In this document: piece by piece, positions 8,647 through 17,645 of the stretch
Layout: each line of letters starts with the position of its first letter
Position numbering within the stretch: the first letter of the stretch is position 1
Source: Gellertiella hungarica
GTDB taxonomy: Bacteria; Pseudomonadota; Alphaproteobacteria; Rhizobiales; Rhizobiaceae
DNA length: 64,000 nucleotides
Direction: 5' to 3'
NCBI RefSeq assembly: GCF_014197145.1
Contig: NZ_JACIEZ010000002.1
Coordinates: 1-64,000 of the forward strand
Translations under genes and position numbers: made by a program
The notes under the pieces: generated by a model
What the model was told of the DNA's origin: nothing
The model's database searches: none
The model's input: only the letters and a program-made list of their open reading frames with translations

Positions 8647-9061
8647 TACGGGTGATCCCTTGTTCTCTCGCCAGGAGGCGTTGTTGCTCGTGTACGGGGA
8701 TGGTTAAGGGACGGCGAAAAATGGCGAAAAAGTGCAAAATCCGTTCACGGAATGTTACAGGCTGTAACATTCCTTGTGGTTAATGGCGCGCTTAAACAGC
8801 CGCGATTCATGTGCGCTGCGCTCAAACATTCAATAGAATCAACGAAATTTCATTTTTCGGTGCTTTCGGCAACAATGAACTGTGCCGTTCACGAAGTTGC
8901 GTGAAATATTTTTCCAATAGCACCCCATGAAACGCCGAAATCGTCGAAATTAAGAATTCGTTAGGCATGGTTTTGGGGTAATTCTGACTCAGGAGGGGCG
9001 GAATCCGGCTATCGAGTCCGCTGTCCGCTCCGCTCGGATCCGCCGAGGCGGGGCCGCTCCG
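8647..9061. other. AT-rich intergenic region upstream of rlpA
   Basis: A 415-bp non-coding stretch, clearly more AT-rich than its surroundings, between the rlpA start and the stop of the SDR gene. It contains the 25-bp palindrome at 8749-8773 and otherwise several short A/T tracts. No convincing open reading frame, tRNA or terminator was seen. Confidence 0.7.
8749..8773. promoter_or_regulatory. Perfect 12-1-12 palindrome, likely operator for rlpA
   Basis: GGAATGTTACAG and CTGTAACATTCC are exact reverse complements around a single G. There is no T-tract on either strand, so it does not look like a terminator. The position about 105 bp before the rlpA start suggests a dimeric repressor or activator site. 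I cannot name the regulator. Confidence 0.6.
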
Positions 9062-9934
9062 TCACCCCTTCCAGCGTTCGTTCCGCCAGAGATCGGCAAG
9101 CGAGGCGCGGTATTCGGGAAAGGCGAAGGAAAAGCCCGTGGCCTTCAGCTTCGCATTCGAGACCCGCTGGTTCTTGCCATAGAAGGAGCGCGCCATGGGC
9201 GACAGTTCGGCGGTGGCGAAATCCTGTTCCGGGGGCGGCGCGACGCCCATCAGGCGGGCGGCTTCCGTCACCACGTCCTGGGGCGGGGCGGGTTCGTCGT
9301 CGGTGACGTTGTAGATGCCGCCGAGGCCGGCACTGGCAAGATGCAGGGTGGCGCGGCCGATATCTTCCACCCGGATGCGGTTGAAGACCTGGCCCGGCTT
9401 GATCAGCCGCCGGGCGGTGCCCTGCGCGAGGTTGACGAAGGTGTTGCGGCCGGGACCGTAGATGCCGGAAAGCCGGAGAACGCCGACGGGCAGGCCGTGG
9501 CGCGCGCCGAGCGCAAGCCAGTCCCGTTCCGCCACGAGCCGTTCGGCGCCGCGGGCCGCTTCCGGCCGGCATTCGGTTTCTTCCGTCACCCAGCCGCCGC
9601 CGTGGTCGCCATAGACGCCGACGGTCGAGAGATAGGCAATCCAGGTGAGGCGCGGGGCAAGCCGGCGGAGGTCGTCGCCGAGAAGGCCGGGCAGGGCATC
9701 GCCCTCCGGCCCGGGCGAGACCGACTGCACGAGGTGGGTTGCGGCCGCAAGCGCCTGCTCGAGATCCGGTGTCAGCGTCTGGCCGTCATAGAGAAGCGGT
9801 GCGATGCCCGCCTGCTTCAGCGCCGCGGCCTTTTCGGGGCTGCGGGTTGTGCCCGTGACGGCAAAGCCGGCGCCGGCGAATTCCCGTGCGATTGCCTTTC
9901 CGGAGTAGCCGGCGCCAAAGATCATCAGGTTCAT
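9062..9934 (-). CDS. SDR-type NAD(P)-dependent epimerase/dehydratase-like protein
   Basis: 290 residues from the ATG at 9934. The Rossmann start reads [19 protein letters not shown] (GxGxxG near 7-12), and an [12 protein letters not shown] stretch near residue 104 corresponds to the catalytic Ser/Tyr region, with YGPGRN further on. These are features of extended SDRs of the YeeZ type. The ATG overlaps the stop of queG as ATGA, so the two are probably co-translated. The frame continues open far upstream through queG and the GST gene by coincidence. Substrate unknown. Confidence 0.8.
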   Translation of the reverse strand: MNLMIFGAGYSGKAIAREFAGAGFAVTGTTRSPEKAAALKQAGIAPLLYDGQTLTPDLEQALAAATHLVQSVSPGPEGDALPGLLGDDLRRLAPRLTWIAYLSTVGVYGDHGGGWVTEETECRPEAARGAERLVAERDWLALGARHGLPVGVLRLSGIYGPGRNTFVNLAQGTARRLIKPGQVFNRIRVEDIGRATLHLASAGLGGIYNVTDDEPAPPQDVVTEAARLMGVAPPPEQDFATAELSPMARSFYGKNQRVSNAKLKATGFSFAFPEYRASLADLWRNERWKG

Positions 9935-11088
9935 GCCGTCGCTCCTGCCCTTTCCCATTCCTCGATGACCGACGCATCGGTTTCGATGGCCCTTTCTGCC
10001 GCAAAGCGGGCAAGCCCGCCAGCCCCCGCCAGGCGGGAAAGCGCCCAGACCGCCATGGCCCGCACCACCGGAGAGGGGTCCGAAAGCAGCGCCGCGCAAG
10101 GCGCGGCAAGCGCCGTCCGCCCGGAATTTCCCGCCGCGATCAGCACGTTGCGGATGAAGCGGTCGCGCCCGATGCGCTTGACCGGCGAGCCGGAAAAGAG
10201 GCTCCGGAAGGCGGCATCGTCCAGCGTCAGAAGCGTTTCGATGTCGGGGTCGCGCAGATCCTCCCGCGCCCGCAGCTTCGCCTCGCGCGCCTCGCTGGCA
10301 AACTTGTTCCACGGGCAGGCGGCAAGACAGTCGTCGCAGCCATAGATGCGGTTGCCGAAAAGCGGGCGCAGCGCCGGATCGATCGGGCCCTTGTGCTCGA
10401 TGGTGAGATAGGAGATGCAGCGCCGCGCATCGATCTGGTAGGGCGCGGGAAAGGCATCCGTCGGACAGGCCGCAAGGCAGGCGCGGCAATTGCCGCAGTG
10501 GTCCGTCTCCGGCGCATCCCTGTCGAGGTCGGCGGTGGTGAAGATGGAGCCGAGGAAGAGCCAGGAGCCGAATTCGCGCGAGACGAGGTTGGTATGCTTG
10601 CCCTGCCAGCCGAGCCCGGCTGCCGCCGCCAGCGGCTTTTCCATCACCGGCGCGGTATCCACGAAGACCTTCACGTCCGCTCCCGCGCGCGCGGCGAAGC
10701 GGGTGGCGATTTCCTTCAGCCGGCCCTTGATCAGGTCGTGATAGTCCCGGTGGCGGGCATAGACGGACACATGGGCCTTTTCCGGATGCTGCTGCAGGAG
10801 GCGGGGGTCGTGGTCCGGGCCGTAATTCATGCCCAGCATGACAATGGATTTCACCTCCGGCCACAGCACCGCGGGATCGGCGCGGCGGGCGGCGGTTTCG
10901 GCCATCCACTCCATGGTGCCGTGACGCCCCGCCTCGAGAAAGGCGGCAAGGCGTGCCGGCGCCTCGGGAATGCTGTCGGGGCTGGCGATGCGGCAGAGAT
11001 CGAAGCCCGCGGCAGCGGCCTCCGCCTTCATGAAGGCGGTCAGCTTGCCGCGCCGGGCGGCGTCCCTGTCCCGTGCGGGCGCGGCCAC
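9931..11088 (-). CDS. queG: Epoxyqueuosine reductase QueG
   Basis: 385 residues with a GTG start at 11088. QueG performs the last step of queuosine synthesis, the cobalamin-dependent reduction of epoxyqueuosine in tRNA. The two 4Fe-4S clusters are supported by [16 protein letters not shown] (near residues 196-211) and [10 protein letters not shown] (near 246-255). The upstream DUF1730 half contains VMLGMNYGP and the tRNA-binding HEAT-like tail follows. It sits between a GST gene 12 bp upstream and the SDR gene that overlaps its stop. Confidence 0.93.
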   Translation of the reverse strand: MAAPARDRDAARRGKLTAFMKAEAAAAGFDLCRIASPDSIPEAPARLAAFLEAGRHGTMEWMAETAARRADPAVLWPEVKSIVMLGMNYGPDHDPRLLQQHPEKAHVSVYARHRDYHDLIKGRLKEIATRFAARAGADVKVFVDTAPVMEKPLAAAAGLGWQGKHTNLVSREFGSWLFLGSIFTTADLDRDAPETDHCGNCRACLAACPTDAFPAPYQIDARRCISYLTIEHKGPIDPALRPLFGNRIYGCDDCLAACPWNKFASEAREAKLRAREDLRDPDIETLLTLDDAAFRSLFSGSPVKRIGRDRFIRNVLIAAGNSGRTALAAPCAALLSDPSPVVRAMAVWALSRLAGAGGLARFAAERAIETDASVIEEWERAGATA

Positions 11089-11100
11089 CGGCGCGCGCCC

Positions 11101-11793
11101 TCAGAAATCCAGGTCGGCGTAATGCGAAACCGGCGTCAGCCCGCGCACGCGATCGTTGAGGAGCGGCCGGAAGGAGGGCCGCGACTTTACCCGCTGGTAC
11201 CAGTCCTTGGCGATCGGGCTTTCGTTCCAGTCGATCTCGCCGAGATAATCGAGGACGGACAGCGCGGCGGCTGCCGCAAGATCGGCATAGCTCATCCGCT
11301 CGCCGGCCAGCCACTGGCGCGAGCCCGCAAGCCAGGTGATGTATTTCATGTGCTGGCGGATATTGGCGCGCGCCGTGCGCAGCACCTTCGAATCGGGTGC
11401 GCCGCCGCCCTGATCGGCGGTCATCTGCAGCTTGAAGGCGCGCTCGCGCGCCAGCGGACGGGTCACGTCCTGCTCCATCTTGACGAGGAACCATTCCGTC
11501 AGCCGGCGGATCTCCGCCCGCTGGAAGGGATCTTCCGCCAGAAGCCGCCGGTCGCGCTTCAGTACGCCATGGGTTTCGTCGAGATATTCGGAGATGACGG
11601 TGGCGCCGCACAGCGCGCGCATGCTGTCGTCCACGTAGACCGGCAGGGTGCCGGCCGGATTGAGCGCCAGAAAGTCGCGGCGCTTCTCCCAGGGCTGCTC
11701 CTCGATCAGATCCACCTGGTAATTGTATTCCGTCAAGATCAGGCGCACGAAGCGCGATGCGGATGACATCGGGTGGTGATAGAGCGTGGGCAT
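11101..11793 (-). CDS. Glutathione S-transferase family protein
   Basis: 230 residues from the ATG at 11793 ([15 protein letters not shown]); the open frame runs further upstream but without family similarity. The N-terminal thioredoxin-like domain shows LYHHPMSS, the cis-Pro segment [10 protein letters not shown] and [10 protein letters not shown] (Glu-Ser-type glutathione contact replaced by ISEY), followed by an all-alpha C-terminal domain with [12 protein letters not shown]. This arrangement beside queG is common in rhizobia. It is cytosolic; the electrophilic substrate is unknown. Confidence 0.85.
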   Translation of the reverse strand: MPTLYHHPMSSASRFVRLILTEYNYQVDLIEEQPWEKRRDFLALNPAGTLPVYVDDSMRALCGATVISEYLDETHGVLKRDRRLLAEDPFQRAEIRRLTEWFLVKMEQDVTRPLARERAFKLQMTADQGGGAPDSKVLRTARANIRQHMKYITWLAGSRQWLAGERMSYADLAAAAALSVLDYLGEIDWNESPIAKDWYQRVKSRPSFRPLLNDRVRGLTPVSHYADLDF

Positions 11794-11937
11794 GGATACT
11801 CGAAAAATCTGTTTGTCACAGGAGGCGCGGCACGAAGCGGGGCCTCTGGTCATCACGGGTTCAGCAAAGCTATAGGTCGTTGCATCTCGCAACACAAGCG
11901 AATCAGCCGTTTTCACCATGTTTCAAAAGGAAAATGC

Positions 11938-12744
11938 ATGGCCGACCAATCCATCGTCAGCGCGCTCGTGCTTGGCCTCATCGAGGGGCTGACCGAGTTC
12001 ATTCCGGTTTCCTCGACGGCGCATGTGCTGCTGGCCGAGCATTTCCTGGGCTTCTCCTCGCCGGGCAATACCTTTCCCGTGCTGATCCAGCTGGGGGCGA
12101 TCCTGGCCATCCTGCTCGTCTATTTCCGCAAGCTGTGGGAAATCGCCACCGCGCTGCCGTCGAGCCCCACCGCCCGGCGCTTCGTGCTGACCGTGCTGAT
12201 CGCCTTCCTGCCCGCGGCCGTCATCGGCGCCGCAGCCCACGGCTTCATCAAGAAGGTGCTCTTCGAGACGCCCGCCCTCATCTGCGTGGTGCTCATCGTC
12301 GGCGGGGTGATCCTGCTCGCCGTCGACCGGATGACCTTCAAGCCGAAATACCGCAACATCATGGACTATCCGCCGATGCTGGCGCTCAAGATCGGCCTGT
12401 TCCAGTGCATCGCCATGATTCCCGGCACCTCGCGCTCCGGCGCGACCATCGTCGGCGCGCTGCTGATGGGCGCCGACAAGCGCTCGGCGGCGGAATTCTC
12501 CTTCTTCCTCGCCATGCCCACCATGCTCGGCGCTTTCGTGCTCGATCTCTACAAGAACCGCGACGTGATGACGCTCGACGGCGCCTCGCTGATTGCGGTC
12601 GGCTTCGTCATGGCCTTCGTCTCGGCTCTCTTCGTGGTGCGCTCGCTGCTCGATTTCGTCTCGAAGCGCGGCTATGCCGTCTTTGCCTGGTGGCGCATCG
12701 CGGTGGGCCTGCTTGGCCTTGCGGGGCTGTGGCTCGTCGGCTGA
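11938..12744 (+). CDS. uppP: Undecaprenyl-diphosphate phosphatase UppP (BacA)
   Basis: 268 residues, about eight hydrophobic segments. It recycles undecaprenyl pyrophosphate to the monophosphate lipid carrier for peptidoglycan and other glycans, in the inner membrane. The two family motifs are visible: [13 protein letters not shown] (near residues 17-29, with the catalytic Glu and Ser) and [10 protein letters not shown] (near 160-170, with the Arg). The ATG at 11938 follows AAAAGGAAAATGC with a suitable AGGA ribosome-binding site. A strong hairpin terminator follows the stop by about 20 bp. Confidence 0.96.
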   Translation: MADQSIVSALVLGLIEGLTEFIPVSSTAHVLLAEHFLGFSSPGNTFPVLIQLGAILAILLVYFRKLWEIATALPSSPTARRFVLTVLIAFLPAAVIGAAAHGFIKKVLFETPALICVVLIVGGVILLAVDRMTFKPKYRNIMDYPPMLALKIGLFQCIAMIPGTSRSGATIVGALLMGADKRSAAEFSFFLAMPTMLGAFVLDLYKNRDVMTLDGASLIAVGFVMAFVSALFVVRSLLDFVSKRGYAVFAWWRIAVGLLGLAGLWLVG

Positions 12745-12764
12745 GGGCCCGTGCCGATGCAAAG

Positions 12765-12793
12765 AAAAAGGCCGGCGAAAGCCGGCCTTTTTT
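12765..12793 (+). terminator. Rho-independent terminator after uppP
   Basis: GCCGGC-GAAA-GCCGGC stem, with A5GG before and CC-T6 after, so the stem extends into an A/T-paired base and can work in both directions (for uppP on plus and for the small gene ending at 12855 on minus). Confidence 0.92.
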
Positions 12794-12854
12794 CATGGAA
12801 GCAGCAAGGGCTTGCGGTGGGGCCGCATCCTGCCGCAGGTGTTCCGGGAACGGA

Positions 12855-13019
12855 TTATTCGGCGACCTTGACCGGGATCGATGCGGTCGTGCACGGATCG
12901 ACGCCATAGGCTGGGCTGCATTCCGCTTTGCCGGCTGCGACGGTGCCGGGGGCAAGGAAGGAACCTGCGATGACGACGAGTGCCGCACACGCAAAAAACA
13001 GTGCGATGGACTTGCCCAT
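12855..13019 (-). CDS. Small secreted protein with a cysteine pair (hypothetical)
   Basis: 54 residues. The ATG at 13019 is preceded by AAGAGG at a proper distance. The first 29 residues form a clear signal peptide: Lys near the N-terminus, then the hydrophobic run IALFFACAALVVIAG, ending in PGTVAAG. The predicted mature peptide is about 25 residues with two cysteines (34 and 43) bracketing SPAYGVDP, which could form one disulphide in the periplasm. It ends in front of the bidirectional uppP terminator. I do not recognise the family; function unknown. It is too short for default gene finders, but coding signals agree. Confidence 0.72.
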   Translation of the reverse strand: MGKSIALFFACAALVVIAGSFLAPGTVAAGKAECSPAYGVDPCTTASIPVKVAE

Positions 13020-13189
13020 GAATAGCCTCTTGAACGGTTTTAGGGGGTGGCGCGATGCCGATTCCCGGAAGGACGCGCGCGGTTAGTAGTATTAGATGTT
13101 TCCGACATCAATAGAAGAGTTTGCTAAACCTACGGTTAATGCAAAACTGACAATTCGATTGTGGCCGGATTGCAGCAATTCAATGCGAG

Positions 13190-13219
13190 TGCGGCCGCGG
13201 AGGTTCCTCCGCGGCCGCA
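13190..13219. repeat. Perfect 14-2-14 GC-rich inverted repeat
   Basis: Arms TGCGGCCGCGGAGG and CCTCCGCGGCCGCA are exact reverse complements around TT, giving a very stable hairpin. It lies about 70 bp downstream of the NDUFA9-type gene on its strand and 170 bp upstream of the small secreted gene. No U-tract follows on the minus strand, so it may be a transcript-stabilising or Rho-assisted end rather than a simple terminator. Confidence 0.65.
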
Positions 13220-13286
13220 AACGTCTGAATCCTGAGGCTTTTCTGCCACAGTTGCGGGGCCGGGCGCCCCGCGGCAATCGTTAAGA

Positions 13287-14267
13287 TCAGGCTGCCTTGC
13301 CGGAACCGGTGAACTGGCCTTCCGGACGATACTGAACCAGATAGGACGGCAGGATGGCGCTCGGGATCGCGGGGGTGATCCCCATGCCCTTCAGCGTGCG
13401 TCCGTCCTTCTCGGCAGCCTCGGACACCACGTTGTCCGACTTCAGCAGCGTGACCTGGTCGGGCGTGATCGGCGCATCCACGAGGGGGATCAGGCTGGCG
13501 ACCGAGCCGATCAGCGATGCGATGCCGAAGGGCAGCGAGACCAGCGGACGCTGGCGGCCGGTAACTTCCAGCATCAGCTCCATGCATTCGCGGAAGGACA
13601 GCACCTCCGGACCGCCGAGCTCGTAGACGGTGCCGGCCTGCAGCCGGCCTTCCACCGCGCGGGCAACCGCCTCGGCGACGTCTTCCACATAGACGGGCTG
13701 GAACCGGGTCTGCCCGCCGCCGACGAGCGGCAGGAAGGGCATGGTGCGGGCCATGGCGGCGAAGCGGTTGAAGAAATCGTCTTCCGGGCCGAAGACGATC
13801 GACGGGCGCAGGATGATCGCGTCCGGCTTGATCGCCAGCACGGCGGCTTCGGCATTGCCCTTGGTGCGGGCATAGGCGGAGGGCGACTTCTGGTCGGCGC
13901 CGATGGCGGAGACATGGGTCAGCGTCGCGCCCGCGGCGCGGGCGGCTTCGGCAATCGCGCGGGCGCCGAATTCCTGCACGGCCTCGAAGGTGTTGCGGCC
14001 CTTGTTGGCCAGAAGACCGACGCAGTTGACCACGTGATCCGCATCCTTCACGGCGGCATCGACCGACCAGCGGTAGCGCAGGTTCGCCTGGACGAAGGAG
14101 ATCTGTCCGACATTGCCGAGCGGCTGGAGGAAACCGGCGAGATCCGGGCGGCGCACGGCCACGCGGATGCGGTAGCCGCGCCGTGCCAGCGCGCGCACCA
14201 CGTGACGCCCGATGAAGCCCGACCCGCCAAATACGGTTACCAGCGGGGGAAGGTTGGACAGGGTCAT
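13287..14267 (-). CDS. Complex I NDUFA9 subunit family protein (atypical SDR)
   Basis: 326 residues from the ATG at 14267, which has the strong site AAGGAG nine bases upstream. The Rossmann motif is FGGSGFIGRHVVRAL (near 12-26), and SAIGADQKSPSAYARTKGNAE near 125-145 holds the region of the atypical YxxxK. Alphaproteobacterial members are annotated after the mitochondrial NDUFA9 accessory subunit of NADH dehydrogenase; whether the bacterial protein associates with complex I is not settled. It stands alone, preceded by a DUF1330 gene. Confidence 0.88.
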   Translation of the reverse strand: MTLSNLPPLVTVFGGSGFIGRHVVRALARRGYRIRVAVRRPDLAGFLQPLGNVGQISFVQANLRYRWSVDAAVKDADHVVNCVGLLANKGRNTFEAVQEFGARAIAEAARAAGATLTHVSAIGADQKSPSAYARTKGNAEAAVLAIKPDAIILRPSIVFGPEDDFFNRFAAMARTMPFLPLVGGGQTRFQPVYVEDVAEAVARAVEGRLQAGTVYELGGPEVLSFRECMELMLEVTGRQRPLVSLPFGIASLIGSVASLIPLVDAPITPDQVTLLKSDNVVSEAAEKDGRTLKGMGITPAIPSAILPSYLVQYRPEGQFTGSGKAA

Positions 14268-14456
14268 CTCGTGCTCCTTGGCTTGTCGGTCGGGGTAGTC
14301 TTGTCGGTCGGCGTGCCGCACAGACTCTCTGCGGCAGCGGGTGTCGTTGCCGCTCTATTAGCGGAAAAGCGCGGCAAGGTGAAGGGCTTCGGACCCGCTC
14401 TTCGCGCGCGTCCGAACGCCGCTTGACGGATGTCAGGCGGGCCGTGCCCCGGGATT

Positions 14457-14744
14457 TCAGATTCCCTCGACGACCACCATTTCGGCATCCGCCACCTTCT
14501 GGCGGATCTTCGCGGCGATCTGGTATTCGGGCGAGTTGTAGCAGTCCACCGCATGCTGCAGCGACGGGAACTCGATCACCACGTTGCGGCCGCGGGCCTT
14601 GCCTTCCAGCTCGACGAAGGCGCCGCCGCGGGCGAGGAAGTTCGCGCCGTATTTCTCGAAGGCCGGCTTGGCGGCGGCGACGTAATCCTTGTAGTTCTCG
14701 GCGTCGCGCACGTCGACGCGGGCAATCCAGTATCCCTTGCGCAT
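14457..14744 (-). CDS. DUF1330 domain-containing protein
   Basis: 95 residues from the ATG at 14744 (MRKGYWIARVDV), preceded by AGGAGG. DUF1330 proteins are small dimeric alpha/beta-barrel (ferredoxin-like) proteins. The family pattern is seen: GYWIARVDVRD, Y-x2-Y-x9-KYGA, RGG near residue 42, and VVIEFPSLQHAVDCYNSPEYQ. No catalytic role is established. The gene begins 31 bp downstream of pyrF on the same strand and may be cotranscribed with it. Confidence 0.9.
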   Translation of the reverse strand: MRKGYWIARVDVRDAENYKDYVAAAKPAFEKYGANFLARGGAFVELEGKARGRNVVIEFPSLQHAVDCYNSPEYQIAAKIRQKVADAEMVVVEGI

Positions 14745-14775
14745 CTTCTTTCCTCCTGATGTGAATGGTGCGGGG

Positions 14776-15465
14776 TCAGGCGCCGGCCATCTCGGCCAGG
14801 ATCGCGCGCGCTGCCTCCCGCGGATCGGGTGCCTTGACGATGGGCCGGGCGACGACCAGGTGGCTCGAACCCGCGCGCAGCGCATCGGCCGGCGTCATCA
14901 CCCGCTTCTGGTCGCCCGCATCAGCGCCTGCGGGGCGAATGCCGGGCGTGACGATCGCCATGCCGGGGCCGAGGATCGCGCGGACGGCGCCGGCCTCTTC
15001 CGCCGAGCAGACGATGCCGCCCATGCCGGCCTCGCGCGCCTGGGCGGCGCGGCGCATCACCAGCGTGCGGGGATCGTCCTGGTAGCCCGCCTCCGCCATG
15101 TCGGCGCCGTCCATGGAGGTCAGCACCGTCACGCCGAGCAGGCAGAGATCGGAGCCGCGCGCGGCGGCAACGGCCGCCCGCATAGCCTTCGGATAGGCAT
15201 GCAGCGTCAGCATGCTCATGCCCATCTTCACGATGTTCTCGACACCCGAGGCAACCGTGTTGTCGATGTCGAGAAGCTTCATGTCGAGGAAGATCTTCTT
15301 GCCGGTTGCGGCAAGGTCGCGGGCAAGCTCGAGCCCGCCGGCAAAGACGAGCTGGTAGCCGATCTTGTAGAAGAGGACATCGTCGCCCAGCCGCGCCACG
15401 AGGCTTTCGGCTTCCTTCACGGTCGGCACGTCCAGGCCGACGATCAGTCTTTCGCGCGGGGTCAT
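14776..15465 (-). CDS. pyrF: Orotidine 5'-phosphate decarboxylase
   Basis: 229 residues from the ATG at 15465, preceded by AGAGGA. It converts OMP to UMP, the last step of de novo pyrimidine synthesis. The TIM-barrel signatures are complete: LIVGLDVP at 7-14, [13 protein letters not shown] with the catalytic Lys-Asp array near 58-70, LTSMDG, and the phosphate-binding TPGIRPAG near 179-186. Normal length. It is followed by the DUF1330 gene. Confidence 0.96.
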   Translation of the reverse strand: MTPRERLIVGLDVPTVKEAESLVARLGDDVLFYKIGYQLVFAGGLELARDLAATGKKIFLDMKLLDIDNTVASGVENIVKMGMSMLTLHAYPKAMRAAVAAARGSDLCLLGVTVLTSMDGADMAEAGYQDDPRTLVMRRAAQAREAGMGGIVCSAEEAGAVRAILGPGMAIVTPGIRPAGADAGDQKRVMTPADALRAGSSHLVVARPIVKAPDPREAARAILAEMAGA

Positions 15466-15559
15466 GGCAATCGGTCCTCTCAATCCGTCTTGCAGGCTGA
15501 GTGCCATGCCGGGCGGCGCATCGCAAGCCGGAAACCCGCTTGCTCCACCCCAAAAAGCC

Positions 15560-16153
15560 TCAGGGGCGGCGGTAGAGCCAGATCTGGGCCGGCGGAATGT
15601 TGCGGACGATGAAATCGAAATGCTGGATGCGGTAGCGGTCGGGCTGCGCCACGATGGGCGAGACCGGGCCATAGCTGAACTGCACCACGGGGCGTCCTTC
15701 CGGCAGGCGGTCGAGCAGGGATTCGAGCAGGCTCACCCGCTGGTGCATGGGAAAATTGAGGAGCGGCAGGCCGGAGATCACCGCATCGAACTTCTGGTCG
15801 CCCAGATGGGCAAGCGTGCGCTCGAGGTGGAAGGCGTCCCCGTGTATGAAATCCACGCCCGGAAAGCGGTCGATCAGCGGCGGAAGGAAATCCTCGGAAT
15901 ATTCGATTGCGTGGAGCTTTTCCGGCGGCACGCCCCGCTCGAGGATCGCCCTGGTGATGACGCCGGTGCCGGGCCCGAGTTCCAGCACGGGCAGGCCCGA
16001 GGCGGGGTTGATGACGCTCGCCATCTTCCGCGCGGTCACGCTGGAGGTGGGCACGATCGCCCCCACCGTCTTCGGCTTGTCCATCATGCCGCGGATGAAA
16101 CGGATCTCCTCGCCGAATTTCCGCTCGATCCGTTCCTTGATACGCAATGCCAT
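15560..16153 (-). CDS. pmtA: Phospholipid (phosphatidylethanolamine) N-methyltransferase PmtA
   Basis: 197 residues, matching the Sinorhizobium/Agrobacterium-type PmtA rather than the membrane PEMT. It uses SAM to convert phosphatidylethanolamine stepwise to phosphatidylcholine at the inner membrane. Visible features are the N-terminal basic amphipathic stretch [23 protein letters not shown] near 29-38, the SAM motif [12 protein letters not shown] near 56-67, and [10 protein letters not shown] near 125. Phosphatidylcholine synthesis is characteristic of host-associated alphaproteobacteria. The family also includes methyltransferases of other substrates, so the assignment is strong but not absolute. 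Confidence 0.88.
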   Translation of the reverse strand: MALRIKERIERKFGEEIRFIRGMMDKPKTVGAIVPTSSVTARKMASVINPASGLPVLELGPGTGVITRAILERGVPPEKLHAIEYSEDFLPPLIDRFPGVDFIHGDAFHLERTLAHLGDQKFDAVISGLPLLNFPMHQRVSLLESLLDRLPEGRPVVQFSYGPVSPIVAQPDRYRIQHFDFIVRNIPPAQIWLYRRP

Positions 16154-16297
16154 TGGCCAGCCCCCGCTTTGCCGTGGCGGGTGCAGTCATCGCACCCGTT
16201 CCGCAACATCGGGCAATGAATAAGCCATTTTCGTGACGCTGTCCCCCCGAGCGAGGCGGACGGCAACAGTTTCTTCACAAATCGTTAATGGCGAACC

Positions 16298-17416
16298 TCA
16301 GACGCGCATCGGCATCAGCACGTAGAGCGCGTCGTCGCCCGCCAGGTCGCGGATCAGCGTCGGCGAACCGGCATCCGCCAGCATGAAGATGGCGTCCGTG
16401 CCGGAAAGCTGCGCGGTGATGTCGAGCAGGTAGCGGGCATTGAAGCCGATTTCCATCGGGTCGCTGTCGTAGCTGACGGCCACTTCTTCGGTCGCGCTGC
16501 CGGAATCCGGATTGTTGACCGTGAGCGTGAGCTGACCGTCGTTGATGGCGAGCTTCACGGCGCGGCCGCGCTCGGAGGAGATGGTGGAGACGCGGTCGAC
16601 GGCCTGGGCGAAGGTGGAGCAGTCCACCCGCATTTCCCGGTCGTTGTTGGCCGGGATCACCCGCTGGTAATCGGGGAAGGTGCCGTCGATCAGCTTCGAG
16701 GTCAGCACGATGGAGCCGATGGTGATGCGGATCTTGGCATCCGAAACCTCCATGCCGACCATGGCATCCGGCTGGTCGACCAGCTTCTGGAGCTCGCCCA
16801 CGGTCTTGCGCGGAATGATGATGCCCGGCATGCCTTCGGAGCCCGAGGGCGCGATGACGTCGGCGCGCGCCAGGCGATGGCCGTCGGTGGCCACCGCGCG
16901 GATCTTCAGCTCGCCGCCGGCCTCGATGGTGTGCAGGAAGATGCCGTTCAGGTAGTAGCGCGTCTCTTCCGTGGAAATCGCGAACTGGGTGCGGTCGATC
17001 AGCATCTTCAGATCCTGGGCCTTCAGGCTGAAGGAGTGGCTGAAGCTGCCGGCGGTCAGGTCCGGGAAGTCCGCTTCCGGCAGGCATTGCAGCGAGAACT
17101 TGGAGCGGCCGGAGGCCACCGTCATCGTCGAGCCGTCCGGATTGGTGGCGAGCAGCACTTCCGCGCCATCGGAGAGCTTGCGCACGATGTCATAGAGAAG
17201 ATGGGCGGGAACGGTGGTGGCGCCGGCCTGTTCCACATTGGCAGGCGTTGCCTCGGTGATCTCTAGGTCGAGGTCGGTCGCCTTCATCTCAAGGCTGGTG
17301 CCGTTCGCCCGGAGCAGCACGTTGGAAAGGATCGGGATCGTGTTGCGGCGTTCCACCACGCGGTGCACGTGGTTCAGCGACTTCAGGAGATTGGAACGCT
17401 CGAGAGTGATACGCAT
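16298..17416 (-). CDS. dnaN: DNA polymerase III sliding clamp, beta subunit
   Basis: 372 residues, the standard three-domain clamp length. Recognisable elements are the N-terminal MRITLERSNLLKSLNHVHRVVERRNTIPILSN, split here as the usual start, the ATDGHRLA segment near 172-179, FPDYQRVIP near 233, and a C-terminal PMRV tail at 369-372 that belongs to the hydrophobic cleft. It acts as a DNA-encircling dimer for replication and repair polymerases. It is separate from dnaA (about 32 kb away), as is usual in rhizobia. Confidence 0.97.
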   Translation of the reverse strand: MRITLERSNLLKSLNHVHRVVERRNTIPILSNVLLRANGTSLEMKATDLDLEITEATPANVEQAGATTVPAHLLYDIVRKLSDGAEVLLATNPDGSTMTVASGRSKFSLQCLPEADFPDLTAGSFSHSFSLKAQDLKMLIDRTQFAISTEETRYYLNGIFLHTIEAGGELKIRAVATDGHRLARADVIAPSGSEGMPGIIIPRKTVGELQKLVDQPDAMVGMEVSDAKIRITIGSIVLTSKLIDGTFPDYQRVIPANNDREMRVDCSTFAQAVDRVSTISSERGRAVKLAINDGQLTLTVNNPDSGSATEEVAVSYDSDPMEIGFNARYLLDITAQLSGTDAIFMLADAGSPTLIRDLAGDDALYVLMPMRV

Positions 17417-17645
17417 GGAGTGATACTCTTTCGATCATCGACTGCCGGCGAATGCGGCCTTTGGGATAGGTTTCGCCATCCGGCGGGAACCGGAAGATAG
17501 TGGACGGGCAAAATGGCAGAAATTCATCTGCGAATGCAAGCGAAGAACGGAAGCGGGCGGGCGAGGCGGCCTTTTCCACCGTTTTCCACACCGGCCGCGG
17601 CGCTTGTCGCGGCCGCTTTGCTCGCCCATAAGGAAGAGGCAGAGA

